The notes beneath the pieces were generated by a model, which made no database searches, had not been told where the DNA came from, and was given only the letters and a program-made list of their open reading frames with translations. 64,000 nucleotides of DNA, taken from Thermohalobaculum sp039822785 (GTDB lineage Bacteria > Pseudomonadota > Alphaproteobacteria > Rhodobacterales > Rhodobacteraceae). The DNA lies in NCBI GenBank assembly GCA_039822785.1, contig JBCBMO010000004.1, positions 62,001 through 126,000 on the forward strand. The letters run 5' to 3'. Below, piece after piece: positions 52,105-61,758 of the stretch (position 1 is the first letter of the stretch; each line of letters begins with the position of its first letter). A program made the translations under genes and the position numbers.

Positions 52105-54537
52105 TCAGGCGCTCGCGTCGATCTCCTCCAGCATCGCGGCCTCTTCCGCCAGCAGCGTCTCCTCCGCCCCGCCGCCGCGGATCGGGACGCGCCCCATCTC
52201 CAGCAGCAGCGGCGTGGCGAGTGGCGTGCAGCGCGTGGCCCGGACCACGTCGATGCGCCCCGCGACCCGGTCCAGCATCTCCTCGACCCGGCCGAAATCG
52301 ACCAGGCCGCGCATCGCCTCGCGCCGGGTGACCTCCAGCATCAGATGGTCCGGGTCGTAGCGGCGCAGCGTGTCGTAGAGGATGTCGGAGGAGAAGGTCG
52401 CCTGGCGCCCGGTCTTGCGCCGCCCGGGCGTGGTGCGCTCGATCAGCCCCGCGACGACGCCGACGGTGCGAAAGGTCCGCTTCATCACCGCGTTCTGGCC
52501 CAGCCACTCCTCCGCCCCCGCGAGCAGCCCCTCGGCCGACAGCAGGGCGGCGGGGTCCGTGATCTCGCTGAGACCCCAGAGCATGATGGCATAGTCGTTC
52601 GCGACGAAGCCGACCGGGTCGAGACCCGCCTCCTCCATCCGCTTCGAGAGCAACAGGCCGAGGGTCTGTGAGGCGTTCTGCCCGGCGAAGGCATAGACGA
52701 CCAGGTGCCAGCGCCCGCCGCGTGGAAAGGTCTCCACCAACAGCCGGTCGGTGCCCGGCAGGCGGGAGTGGCGGCGCTGAAGCTCCAGCCAGCTCCGCAC
52801 CGGGGCGGGCAGTTCCCCCCAGCTCTCGGGCGAGGACAATCGTTCCATCACCCGGTGGCTGAGGCGGACGGAGGTGGCGAGCTTGGTGCCGTAGAAGACT
52901 GCGATCTTGGGCTCCTGCGTCGCCTCGGGGCTCACCTGGACGGTCATCTCGTGCAGCCCATCGTAGCGGACGACCCGGCCGCCGATCAGAAAGCTGTCGC
53001 CGGGGGTGAGGGTGGCGGCGAACATCTCCTCCACCTCCCCGATCTTCGCGCCGCCGCCGCGCCGGCCCATGCGGACGTTCAGCGTCTCCGGCGCCACGAT
53101 GGTGCCGACGTTCATGCGCAGGCGCTGAGCGACGCGGGGGTCGCGCAGGTGCCACAGCCCATCGGCGCCCTCCACCAGCCGTTTCCACTGGTCATAGGCG
53201 CGCAGCGCATAGCCGCCGGTGGCGCAGAAATCGAGGACCCGGTCGAACTCAGCCCGCGTCAGCCCGCGGTAGGGGCCGGCCGCGCGCACCTCCTCGAACA
53301 GCGCCGTGGCGTCGAACGGCCCCGCACAGGCCGTGAGGCACAGGTGCTGGCACAGGACGTCCAGGCCCCCGGCCGGCAGCCGGTCACCGTCCAGTTCTCT
53401 GTCTGAGGCGCTTTCGGCGATGGCGTCGAGGGCGGCGTGACACTCGATCACCTCCATCCGGTTGGCCGGCACGATCAGCGCCTTAGAGGGGGCATCGTAG
53501 CGGTGATTGGCGCGCCCGATCCGCTGGACGAGCTTTTTCACCTGTTTGGGCGCGCCCACCTGGATCACCAGATCCACGTCGCCCCAGTCGAGCCCGAGGT
53601 CGAGCGAGGAGGTCGCGACCACCGCCCGAAGTTCGCCGGCCGCCATGGCCGCCTCGACCTTGTGCCGCGCCTCCAGGCCCAGGGAGCCGTGGTGCAGGCC
53701 GATCGGCAGCGCCTCGGTGTTCTCGGCCCAGAGCGCCTGGAAGAACAGCTCGGCCTGGGCGCGGGTGTTGATGAAGATGATCGAGGTGCGGTGGGCGGCG
53801 ACCTGATCCAGGATCGCGCGCGCCGCATAGCGCCCGCCCATGCCGGCCCAGGGCGGGTCGCCCGCATCCGTCATCACGCGGATATCGGGTGGCGGGCCCG
53901 CATCGGCGAACAGGGTCTCGGTCTGTCCGGGCGCCAGCCAATCGGCGATCTCCTCCGGCCGGTCGACGGTGGCGGAGAGGGCCGCCAGGCGGAGGTCCGG
54001 CGCCAGGCTGCGCAACCGCGCCAGCCCGAGGGCCAGTTGATCGCCGCGCTTGGTGCCGGCAAGCGCGTGCACCTCGTCCACCACCACGCGGGCAAGACCG
54101 CCAAAGAGGCGCGGCGCATCGGTCCAGCTCAGCATCAGCGCCAAGCTCTCGGGTGTCGTCAGCAGCATATCCGGCGGGTCGCGACGCTGGCGCTGGCGGG
54201 CGGCCTGTTTGGTATCGCCCGTCCGGTCCTCGACCCGGATCGGCAGCGCCATCTCGGCAATCGGGCGTGCGAGGTTGCGGCGGATATCCGCGGCCAGCGC
54301 CTTCAGCGGCGAGACATAGAGCGTGTGCAGCCCCTTGCCGGTGCCCCTCGCCGACAAATCCACCATGCTGGGCAGGAACCCCGCCAGCGTCTTGCCCGCC
54401 CCGGTCGGCGCGATCAGCAGCGTCGCACGCCCCTGCGCTGCCAGCACCGCTTGCTGGTGCGGATGCGGCCGCCAGCCCCGTGCCGCGAACCAGCCCGCAA
54501 AGGGCTCCGGCAGAATCGGGAAGATCCCCTCCGCCAT
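52105..54537 (-). CDS. Ligase-associated DNA damage response DEXH box helicase (Lhr-like)
   Basis: An 810-residue SF2 helicase. It starts MAEGIFPILPEPFAGWFAAR. Motif I is APTGAGKTLAGFLP, motif Ia YVSPLKALAADI, motif II DEVH, motif III ALSATV, and motif VI QRIGRANHR. The central and C-terminal winged-helix and DEAD-associated domains are those of Lhr. In this subgroup the gene normally clusters with a DNA ligase, an MBL exonuclease and PdeM; none is adjacent here. ATG 54537 is chosen over 54573 (longer, weak similarity). Confidence 0.92.
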   Translation of the reverse strand: MAEGIFPILPEPFAGWFAARGWRPHPHQQAVLAAQGRATLLIAPTGAGKTLAGFLPSMVDLSARGTGKGLHTLYVSPLKALAADIRRNLARPIAEMALPIRVEDRTGDTKQAARQRQRRDPPDMLLTTPESLALMLSWTDAPRLFGGLARVVVDEVHALAGTKRGDQLALGLARLRSLAPDLRLAALSATVDRPEEIADWLAPGQTETLFADAGPPPDIRVMTDAGDPPWAGMGGRYAARAILDQVAAHRTSIIFINTRAQAELFFQALWAENTEALPIGLHHGSLGLEARHKVEAAMAAGELRAVVATSSLDLGLDWGDVDLVIQVGAPKQVKKLVQRIGRANHRYDAPSKALIVPANRMEVIECHAALDAIAESASDRELDGDRLPAGGLDVLCQHLCLTACAGPFDATALFEEVRAAGPYRGLTRAEFDRVLDFCATGGYALRAYDQWKRLVEGADGLWHLRDPRVAQRLRMNVGTIVAPETLNVRMGRRGGGAKIGEVEEMFAATLTPGDSFLIGGRVVRYDGLHEMTVQVSPEATQEPKIAVFYGTKLATSVRLSHRVMERLSSPESWGELPAPVRSWLELQRRHSRLPGTDRLLVETFPRGGRWHLVVYAFAGQNASQTLGLLLSKRMEEAGLDPVGFVANDYAIMLWGLSEITDPAALLSAEGLLAGAEEWLGQNAVMKRTFRTVGVVAGLIERTTPGRRKTGRQATFSSDILYDTLRRYDPDHLMLEVTRREAMRGLVDFGRVEEMLDRVAGRIDVVRATRCTPLATPLLLEMGRVPIRGGGAEETLLAEEAAMLEEIDASA

Positions 54538-54612
54538 CAGCTGCCCTACCCGCAGCGCCAAGAGCGGTCCCAAGGGGCCTGAGCGCCCCGCGATCCGCGC
54601 CGCTGTCGCACC

Positions 54613-54622
54613 TTCACGTGAA
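54613..54622. promoter_or_regulatory. Perfect 10-bp palindrome TTCACGTGAA in a divergent intergenic region
   Basis: TTCACGTGAA lies 76 bp upstream of the helicase gene (minus) and 173 bp upstream of the ABC operon (plus). It is a candidate dimeric operator; the regulator is unknown. The rest of the 257-bp gap holds no gene. Confidence 0.35.
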
Positions 54623-54794
54623 ACGCCCCTCTGCCTGGCTACCTGTCATCCGTAAGTCACGCTGTGAGGATAGGCGTGCCGCGCAGGCGGTCGAGCGGCA
54701 GGTTTGAAGGGCTTTGCGCCTTCGGCAACTTGCTATCCAGATTTTGCCCGGCATTACTTCGCAGGGAAGCCTTTAAGGTGTGGACGCGGCCTGT

Positions 54795-56573
54795 ATGACC
54801 GATCAGACGCTGCTGCAGGTCGAGGACCTGACCATCCGCTTCGGCCATCCGGTAACCGGGCCGACGGTGGTGCAGCGTGCTGGCTTCAGCCTCGGCCGCG
54901 GTGAGACCATGGCGCTGGTCGGCGAAAGCGGCTCGGGCAAGACTCTCACCGGCAAGGCGGTGCTCGGCCTGTTGCCCCGCGGGGCGCATGTGGTCGACGG
55001 CCGGGTCGACCTGACGCTGCGCGGTGAGACGACCGAGCTGCTGTCGCTGCCGCGCGAGGCGATGCGCAAGCGCCGCGGGCGCGACATAGCCATGATCTTC
55101 CAGGAGCCGCTCTCGGCCTTCTCTCCGCTGCACACCACCGGTCGGCAGATCGCGGAGGTGCTGCGCGTCCATGGCGTCGGCGCCGCGGAGGCGGAGGCAC
55201 GGACCCTCAAGACGCTGGAGGAGGTGGGCTGTCCGGATGCCCGCCGGGTCTGGCGCGCCTATCCCTTCGAGCTCTCGGGCGGGCTGCGCCAACGCGCCAT
55301 GATCGCCATGGCCATGGTGGGCGAGCCGGAACTGGTCATCGCTGATGAGCCGACGACCGCGCTGGATGTGACGACCCAGGCCGTGGTGCTCGATCTCTTG
55401 AAGCGTGTGGCGGCCGAGCGGGGCCTGGCGGTCATTCTCATCACCCATGATCTGGGCGTCGTGGCCAACATCGCCGACCGCGTGGTGGTCATGCGCCGCG
55501 GCGAAGTGGTCGAGCGTGGCCCGGTCGAGCGCGTCCTCAGCACCCCGGGCCATGCCTATACGCGCCGGCTGATCGACGCGGCGCCGCATGTGCCCGACCA
55601 CTGCGCCGTGCATGTCCCGCCGCGCAATGACTGCATCCTGCGGGTGAGCGGGCTCTCCAAGACCTATCCCGGCCGGCCGCGCCTGTTCGGCGCGCCCGAT
55701 GCGCCCGTGCGCGCGGTCGCCGACTTCAACCTGGACCTGGAGCGCGGGGAGACCGTGGCGGTCGTGGGCGAAAGCGGCTCGGGCAAGTCCACCGTCGCCA
55801 AACTCGTCCTGCGCGCCGAGACGCCGGACGAGGGGGCACGGATCCTGTTTCGCGCCCGCGAGGGGGAGGAGGAGGACGTCGCCGCCATGGACGCGGAGAC
55901 ACTGCGCGCCTATCGCCGCCGGGCGCAGATGGTGTTCCAGGACCCCTTCGCCGCCCTCAGCCCGCGCATGTCGGTGCAGGACATCCTCACCGAACCCTTG
56001 GAGATCCACAGCATCGGCACCTACCGAGAGCGGCGCGAGACAGCGGCGACCCTGATGGGCCGGGTCGGGCTGACGCCGGAGGCGCTGGGGCGTTTCCCCC
56101 ATGCCTTCTCCGGCGGGCAGCGCCAACGCATCGCGATCGCCCGGGCGCTGGCGCTCGAGCCCGAACTGCTCGTTTGCGACGAGCCGACCTCGGCGCTCGA
56201 TGTCTCGGTGCAGGCGGACGTCCTCGATCTGCTCGATCAGCTCAAGCAGGACCTCGGGCTCACGTATTTGTTCATTTCCCACGATCTGGCGGTGGTGGCA
56301 CGCCTCGCCGACCGTGTGATGGTGATGCGCCGGGGCCGGGTGGTGGAGCAGGGCTCGGCCGACTGCATCTTCAACGACCCCCGCCACCCCTATACGCGGG
56401 CGCTGATCGCCGCCTCGCCCGATGCCACGGGCGGGCATAAGCTGAACCTGAAGCTCGTCGCCGCGGGCGCGGGCGATCCGGAAGACTGGCCCGAGCCCTT
56501 CGGCTACCATGGCGACGGGGCGCCGGGCCTGATCGAAGTGGCTCCGGGCCATGCCGTGAGGTGCGCTGCATGA
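54795..56573 (+). CDS. Oligopeptide-type ABC transporter ATPase, fused double domain
   Basis: A 592-residue protein with two complete ATPase domains in one chain (DppD-DppF fusion). First: GESGSGKTLTGK, IFQEPLSAFSP, ELSGGLRQRAM, VIADEPTTALD. Second (from about residue 282): GESGSGKSTVAK, VFQDPFAALSP, AFSGGQRQRIA, LVCDEPTSALD. The tail PRHPYTRALIAASPD is typical of oligopeptide transporters. ATG 54795 (MTDQTLLQVE) is chosen over an in-frame GTG at 54780. The stop overlaps the binding-protein start by 4 bp. Confidence 0.93.
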   Translation: MTDQTLLQVEDLTIRFGHPVTGPTVVQRAGFSLGRGETMALVGESGSGKTLTGKAVLGLLPRGAHVVDGRVDLTLRGETTELLSLPREAMRKRRGRDIAMIFQEPLSAFSPLHTTGRQIAEVLRVHGVGAAEAEARTLKTLEEVGCPDARRVWRAYPFELSGGLRQRAMIAMAMVGEPELVIADEPTTALDVTTQAVVLDLLKRVAAERGLAVILITHDLGVVANIADRVVVMRRGEVVERGPVERVLSTPGHAYTRRLIDAAPHVPDHCAVHVPPRNDCILRVSGLSKTYPGRPRLFGAPDAPVRAVADFNLDLERGETVAVVGESGSGKSTVAKLVLRAETPDEGARILFRAREGEEEDVAAMDAETLRAYRRRAQMVFQDPFAALSPRMSVQDILTEPLEIHSIGTYRERRETAATLMGRVGLTPEALGRFPHAFSGGQRQRIAIARALALEPELLVCDEPTSALDVSVQADVLDLLDQLKQDLGLTYLFISHDLAVVARLADRVMVMRRGRVVEQGSADCIFNDPRHPYTRALIAASPDATGGHKLNLKLVAAGAGDPEDWPEPFGYHGDGAPGLIEVAPGHAVRCAA

Positions 56574-58540
56574 CGATGACGTTCTCCCGTATTCCCGCGG
56601 CCCTGGCGGCCCTGGCGATCTTCACGACATCCGCCTGGGCAGACGTGGAAACCCCGATGCTGGCCGCCAAGGTCGAGGAGGGGGTGCTGCCGCCTGTCGC
56701 CGAGCGGCTGCCGCAGGACGCGCTGGTCGTCGATCTGGCCGAGCGCGGGCGCGCGCCCGGTGTCCACGGCGGCGACATAACCATGTTCGTCGGGCGCGCC
56801 AAGGATGTCCGCTACATGGCGGTCTGGGGCTATGCGCGCCTGGTGGGCTATGACCACACCTATACGCTCAGCCCGGATCTGCTGCGCGACGTGGTCGAAA
56901 GCCCTGACGGGCGATCGATCACCTTGCACCTGCGCCGCGGCCACAAATGGTCGGACGGCGCACCCTTCACCGCCGAGGATTTCCGGTACTGGTGGGAGGA
57001 TGTGGCGAACAACGCGGAGCTTTCGCCCTCGGGTCCCCCGGTCGAGCTCTTGGTCGAGGGCAAGAAGCCGGTCTTCGAGGTCTTGGACGCGCTGACCGTC
57101 CGCTACACCTGGCACGCGCCCAACCCGCGGTTCCTGCCCGCGCTGGCCCAGGCGCGCCCGGTCTATATCTACCGCCCCGCCCACTACATGAAGCACTACC
57201 ACGCGGCCTTTACGCCGATCGAGACGCTGGAGCCGCTGCTGGAGGCGAAGAAGGCGCGCAACTGGGCGCAGCTGCATAACCGCCTCGACAACATGTATAA
57301 GTTCGACAACCCCGACCTGCCGGTGCTGCAGCCCTGGGTGAATACGTCGAAGAAGAACTCCCAGCGCTATACGCTGGTGCGCAACCCCTTTTATCACCGC
57401 GTCGACAGCGCCGGGCGGCAGCTGCCTTACGTCGACCGCATCGAGATGGAGATCGCCGCCTCTGGGCTCATCGCCGCCAAGGCGAGCCTCGGCGAGGCGG
57501 ATCTGCAGTCGCGCGGCCTGGGCTTTGCCGAGGCGCCGGTGCTGAAGCAGGGCCAGAAGCAATACGGCTACGCCACCCACCTCTGGCGCTCGGGCGCCGC
57601 GAACGAGGTCGCGCTCTACCCCAACCTCACCTATTCCGACCTGGTCTGGCGCGAGGTGTTTCGCGATGTGCGCTTTCGCCGGGCGCTCAGCCTCGGCATC
57701 AGCCGCAAGGCGATCAACAAGGTCCTCTACTTCGGCCTGGCCGCCGAGCGCTCGGTCGCAGCGTTGGAGGAGAGCCCCTTCTACAACCCTGAGCACGCGA
57801 CCGCCTGGGCCCGCTTCGATCCCGCGGAGGCGAACCGGCTGCTGGACGATATGGGCCTGACCGAGCGCAACGGTGCCGGCGTGCGCCTGCTGCCCGACGG
57901 GCGGCCCATGGAGATCGTGATCGAGACCGCCGGTGAGCGGCCCGAGGAGTTGGACGCGCTGGAGATCATCGTCGCGACCTGGGAGCAGATCGGCGTGCGG
58001 CTGCTGGTGAAGCCGCTCGACCGGGACATCCTGCGCAACCGCGCCTATGCCGGGCTGTCCATGATGGTCTCCTGGTGGGGTTGGAACAACGGCATCCCCA
58101 CGCCCGACGCCATCCCCACCGAACTCGCGCCGATCACCCAGGCCTCCTACGCTTGGCCGAAGTGGGGCCAGTACTACGAGACCAAGGGTGCGGCGGGAGA
58201 GAAGCCCGACCTGCCGGAGGCGCAGCGGCTGATGGCGCTCTATGACGCCTGGAAGATGAGCCCGACGCGCGAGGGGCGTGCCGAGGCCTGGCGCGAGATG
58301 CTGGCGATCCACGCCGATCAGGTCTTCGCCATCGGCACCGTCAGCCGCGCGCCCCAGCCGGTGGTGCATGATGCCCGCCTGCGCAACGTGCCGGCCGAAG
58401 CGCTCTATGCCTGGGAGCCGGGGGCGCAGCTTGGCGTTCATCGCATGGATGAGTTCTGGTTCGACGAGACCCTGGCCGAAGGCGAGGGCGAACAGCGGGC
58501 CGAGGCCAGCACGGTGCTGCGCGGGGGAGCCCTGCAGTGA
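56570..58540 (+). CDS. Oligopeptide-type ABC transporter substrate-binding protein
   Basis: A 656-residue SBP_bac_5 protein. Signal peptide TMTFSRIPAALAALAIFTTS then AWADVETP. Family sequences: GRSITLHLRRGHKWSDGAPF, DVRFRRALSLGISRKAINKV and RPEELDALEIIVATWEQIGV. It is longer than usual (about 530-600). ATG 56570 overlaps the ATPase stop (56570-56573). Specific ligand unknown; aromatic and charged residues near the N-terminus do not decide it. Confidence 0.9.
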   Translation: MTMTFSRIPAALAALAIFTTSAWADVETPMLAAKVEEGVLPPVAERLPQDALVVDLAERGRAPGVHGGDITMFVGRAKDVRYMAVWGYARLVGYDHTYTLSPDLLRDVVESPDGRSITLHLRRGHKWSDGAPFTAEDFRYWWEDVANNAELSPSGPPVELLVEGKKPVFEVLDALTVRYTWHAPNPRFLPALAQARPVYIYRPAHYMKHYHAAFTPIETLEPLLEAKKARNWAQLHNRLDNMYKFDNPDLPVLQPWVNTSKKNSQRYTLVRNPFYHRVDSAGRQLPYVDRIEMEIAASGLIAAKASLGEADLQSRGLGFAEAPVLKQGQKQYGYATHLWRSGAANEVALYPNLTYSDLVWREVFRDVRFRRALSLGISRKAINKVLYFGLAAERSVAALEESPFYNPEHATAWARFDPAEANRLLDDMGLTERNGAGVRLLPDGRPMEIVIETAGERPEELDALEIIVATWEQIGVRLLVKPLDRDILRNRAYAGLSMMVSWWGWNNGIPTPDAIPTELAPITQASYAWPKWGQYYETKGAAGEKPDLPEAQRLMALYDAWKMSPTREGRAEAWREMLAIHADQVFAIGTVSRAPQPVVHDARLRNVPAEALYAWEPGAQLGVHRMDEFWFDETLAEGEGEQRAEASTVLRGGALQ

Positions 58541-59559
58541 TCCGCTACCTTGTCCGGCGGATCCTGACGATGATCGTGACGCTGGCGGCTATTTCGGTCC
58601 TGGTTTTCATCATCATCAACCTGCCGCCGGGCAACTACATCACCAACCAGATCGCCGAGCTTCAGGCCACGGGCCAGTCCGCGGGGGTCGAGAAGGCGCG
58701 GGCCCTGATGGCCGAATACGCCTTCGACCGGCCGCTCTGGGAGCAATACCTGATCTGGATCGGCGTCTGGACCGGACCGGACGGCTATTATGGGCTGATC
58801 CAGGGCAATCTCGGCTGGTCCTTCGAGCTCGAGCGCCCGGTGGCCGAGGTGGTGGGCGAGCTTGCCTGGCTCACGGCGGCGGTGAACCTGGCCGCACTCC
58901 TCTTCGTCTATGTCGTCGCGCTGCCGCTCGGCACCATCGCGGCGGTCTATGCCAATACCTGGATCGACTATATCGCCAGCTTCATCGGCTATATCGGGCT
59001 GGCGACGCCGAACTTTCTGCTCGCGCTCATCATGCTGTTCTACGGCGCACAGTATTTCGACATCCCCATCGGCGGGCTGATGGACCGCGAGTTCGAGGGG
59101 CAGCCCATGTCCATGGACAAGGCGATGTCGATCCTGACCCATATGATCGTGCCGACCATCGTCATCGGCACCGCTGCCGCGGCCGCTGTCATGCGCCGGC
59201 TGCGGGCGAACCTGATGGACGAGTTGCGCAAACCCTATGTCGAGACCGCCAAGGCGCGCGGCGTGCCGGCGACCACGCGGATCGTGCGCTATCCGCTGCG
59301 CATGGCGCTGAACCCCTTCGTGGCCGACATCGGGAACCTCGCGCCGCAGCTCGTGTCGGGCTCGGTGATGATCTCGGTCGTGATGAGCCTGCCGACGCTG
59401 GGGCCGATCCTGCTGCAGAGCCTCAAGTCCCAGGACATCTTCATGTCGGGCTTCATCCTGATCTTCGTCTCCGCGCTGACGCTGATCGGCATGCTGATCT
59501 CGGACATCCTGCTCGCCGTGCTGGACCCGCGGATCCGGCTGAGCTCGGCGCGCGGCTAG
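58537..59559 (+). CDS. Oligopeptide-type ABC transporter permease (DppB type)
   Basis: A 340-residue permease. MIRYLVRRILTMIVTLAAIS is the DppB-like first helix, ETAKARGVPATTRIVRYPLR the EAA loop, and GSVMISVVMSLPTLGPILLQ the last segments. The ATG overlaps the SBP stop by 4 bp. It is followed 12 bp later by the second permease. Confidence 0.92.
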   Translation: MIRYLVRRILTMIVTLAAISVLVFIIINLPPGNYITNQIAELQATGQSAGVEKARALMAEYAFDRPLWEQYLIWIGVWTGPDGYYGLIQGNLGWSFELERPVAEVVGELAWLTAAVNLAALLFVYVVALPLGTIAAVYANTWIDYIASFIGYIGLATPNFLLALIMLFYGAQYFDIPIGGLMDREFEGQPMSMDKAMSILTHMIVPTIVIGTAAAAAVMRRLRANLMDELRKPYVETAKARGVPATTRIVRYPLRMALNPFVADIGNLAPQLVSGSVMISVVMSLPTLGPILLQSLKSQDIFMSGFILIFVSALTLIGMLISDILLAVLDPRIRLSSARG

Positions 59560-59571
59560 GGGAGGGGCGGG

Positions 59572-60753
59572 ATGGCGGTCACCGATCAGGATCACTGGGT
59601 CGCGCCCGAGCGGGAGCACGATGCCGCCGCCGACCGCCAGCGCCTGGACCGCGCGGAGTTGGATGCGCCCACCCGGGTGCTGATCTGGCGGCGCTTTCGG
59701 CGCCACCGGCTGGGGGTGATCTGCCTGATCATCCTGGCGCTCGGCTACCTGAGCCTGCCCTTCGTCGAAGTGATCGCGCCCTATCTGCCGAACGAGATCA
59801 ACGAGGATGCGATCTATGCCCCGCCCCAGGGCCTCTATCTGTTCCACGACGGGGAATACATCGGGCTGCACACCTATCCGACCGCCACGGTCTATGACGT
59901 GGAGACCGGGCTGGTGCGGGCGGAGACTGACTTCTCCAACCCCATGCCGGTGCCGGTGCTGACGAGCTGCGGCACGCCCTATGACCAGGGCGGGCTGATG
60001 ATGAACCCGCTGATGACGCTGACCGGCGGCAGCTTCCGGCTGATCTGCCCGCCCGCGGGCGGCGAGCTTTACCTCATGGGCTCCGACCGGCTGGGGCGCG
60101 ATATCCTGAGCCGGATCGTCTATGGCGCGCGCCTGTCGATGACGATCGGGCTGATCGGCGTGGCGGTGAGCTTCGGCATCGGGCTGATGCTGGGCGGCTT
60201 TGCCGGCTACTTCGGTGGGATCGTGGATGCCACCGTGAGCCGCGCGATCGAGGTCTTCCGGTCGCTGCCCGAACTGCCGATCTGGCTCGCGCTCTCTGCC
60301 GCGGTGCCGGTGAACTGGTCGCCGATATCCGTGTTCTTCATCATCTCGATCATCCTTGGGCTGTTGGACTGGCCCGGGCTGGCGCGGGCGGTGCGGTCCA
60401 AGTTCCTGGCGCTGCGGGAGGAGGATTACGTGCGCGCGGCCGAGCTGATGGGCGCGCGGCCCCGGCGGATCATCCTGCGCCATATGACGCCGAACTTCAT
60501 GAGCCACCTGATCGCCTCCGCCTCGCTGTCGATCCCGGCGATGATCCTGGGCGAGACGGCGCTGTCCTTCCTGGGGCTCGGCCTGCGGCCCCCTGCGGTG
60601 AGCTGGGGGATGATGCTGGAGGATGCGCGCAACCTGTCGGCGGTGGAGCTGTATCCCTGGCTGTTGTTCCCCATGCTGCCGGTTATCGTCGCGGTGCTGG
60701 CCTTTAGCTTTGTGGGCGATGCGCTGCGCGACGCCCTCGATCCCTATTCCTGA
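59572..60753 (+). CDS. Oligopeptide-type ABC transporter permease (DppC type)
   Basis: A 393-residue permease: HRLGVICLIILALGYLSLPF (TM1), the DppC N-domain PPQGLYLFHD, the typical YLMGSDRLGRDILSRIVYGA, and EAA loop YVRAAELMGARPRRIILRHM. The periplasmic loop 1 is large (about 120 residues). The gene closes the operon; after its stop at 60753 comes the structured repeat copy B. Confidence 0.92.
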   Translation: MAVTDQDHWVAPEREHDAAADRQRLDRAELDAPTRVLIWRRFRRHRLGVICLIILALGYLSLPFVEVIAPYLPNEINEDAIYAPPQGLYLFHDGEYIGLHTYPTATVYDVETGLVRAETDFSNPMPVPVLTSCGTPYDQGGLMMNPLMTLTGGSFRLICPPAGGELYLMGSDRLGRDILSRIVYGARLSMTIGLIGVAVSFGIGLMLGGFAGYFGGIVDATVSRAIEVFRSLPELPIWLALSAAVPVNWSPISVFFIISIILGLLDWPGLARAVRSKFLALREEDYVRAAELMGARPRRIILRHMTPNFMSHLIASASLSIPAMILGETALSFLGLGLRPPAVSWGMMLEDARNLSAVELYPWLLFPMLPVIVAVLAFSFVGDALRDALDPYS

Positions 60754-60763
60754 GGGGGGCGCT

Positions 60764-61000
60764 GCTAAACGGTGTCGCTGACGCGACGCTCGTTGCGCTC
60801 CGTCACCGCCTTCGCGGTGCCGAAGCCGTCGGCGCCCGGATCTGTGGGTTTTGGGAGGCGTTGGGTTTGGGATCGCGGGCTGGGGAAGGCCCCTGAGGGG
60901 GCCGGGTCCGAGCGTGATCCGAAGGAGACGCCGCCTCAAGGACAAGCGGGCGACGCCCGTCGCTGCGCGATCCTTGACCCGGCGCCTCCTTCGGGGTGTC
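60764..61000 (+). repeat. Structured dispersed element, copy B (pairs with 6813-7053)
   Basis: The element starts 10 bp after the permease stop and aligns with 6813-7053. Hairpins: GTCGC/GCGAC (60774-60778/60783-60787), CACCGC/GCGGTG (60804-60809/60814-60819), GGCCCC/GGGGCC (60888-60893/60898-60903), and a long stem CCGAAGGAGACGCCG/CGGCGCCTCCTTCGG (60919-60933/60980-60994; one A-C mismatch) plus TCAAGGA/TCCTTGA. The inner sequence CAAGCGGGC..CGCCCGTCGCTG is shared with copy A although the stem sequence differs. It ends 12 bp before the convergent methyltransferase stop. Confidence 0.8.
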
Positions 61001-61011
61001 GGGCGATGGGG

Positions 61012-61758
61012 CTAGGCGGGTTTGGGGGCGGGTTTGCGGGCCTCGGCGAAGAAGCCGCTGGCTTGGGTGGTGTTGCGCCAGGCGCTGGTGCGGGCATCGA
61101 GCAGGCGGTTGAGACCGCCGCCGAAGCGGCGCTCGATGCCCGGTTTCCACCATTTCATCAGGTTCGCCATGGCCGACCATTTGCCCCGGATCGGGTAGAG
61201 CGTCACCGCCTCGAAATCGCGCAGGGCATAGGCCAGACCGTCGCGGCTGAGGCGTTGGTAGTCCTGGAACACCAGCGACTTCGGCGCGTGGTAGCGCCAG
61301 ATCCAGGGGACGTAGAGGAAGAGCTGCCCGCCCGGTTTTAGCGCGCGGCGGAAGTTGGCGATGGCCGCGGGCGGGTCGTAGACATGCTCCAGGATCGCGA
61401 GCGCGATGACCGCGTCGTAGCGGCCGGCCATCCAATCCGGGAAGGGCGAACAGACATCGCCGAGGAGGTCGGGGCGGGACAGGTTCTCGTCCTCGGCATC
61501 GATGTCGTTGAGGTCCAGGGTCTCGACGCCGTGGTGGTCCGATAGGTGGCCGCGCATGCCGTCGCCCACGTCGAGCACCCTCGGGAGGCCGGCCACTGCG
61601 GCGGCGACATGGGCGCGGCTGCGGTCGTCGTGGAGGAAGCGCAGGTCGATCGCGGCGCGCCGGGTGATCGCCTGGAGCCGGGCGTTCAGATTGTCGACCG
61701 CGTGCAGGCGGCGCGGCGGGGGTTTGGGGGTCGCTTTGCGCGTTGGGGGCGTGGTCAT
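61012..61758 (-). CDS. Class I SAM-dependent methyltransferase
   Basis: A 248-residue protein with a methyltransferase core: motif I RVLDVGDGMRGHL (GxG replaced by GDG), motif post-I ETLDLNDIDAED, motif II region YDAVIALAILEHVYDPPAAI, then FRRALKPGGQLFLYVPWIWR. The N-terminus is Pro/Arg-rich. The ATG overlaps the stop of the glycosyltransferase gene by 4 bp (61755-61758). Acting in a surface polysaccharide or lipid pathway is suggested by neighbours. Confidence 0.85.
   Translation of the reverse strand: MTTPPTRKATPKPPPRRLHAVDNLNARLQAITRRAAIDLRFLHDDRSRAHVAAAVAGLPRVLDVGDGMRGHLSDHHGVETLDLNDIDAEDENLSRPDLLGDVCSPFPDWMAGRYDAVIALAILEHVYDPPAAIANFRRALKPGGQLFLYVPWIWRYHAPKSLVFQDYQRLSRDGLAYALRDFEAVTLYPIRGKWSAMANLMKWWKPGIERRFGGGLNRLLDARTSAWRNTTQASGFFAEARKPAPKPA

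Noticed and set aside
58438..60945. Long minus-strand open frame antisense to the permease genes
   Set aside because: Arg/His/Gln-rich antisense translation typical of high-GC DNA; both permeases are clear on the plus strand.
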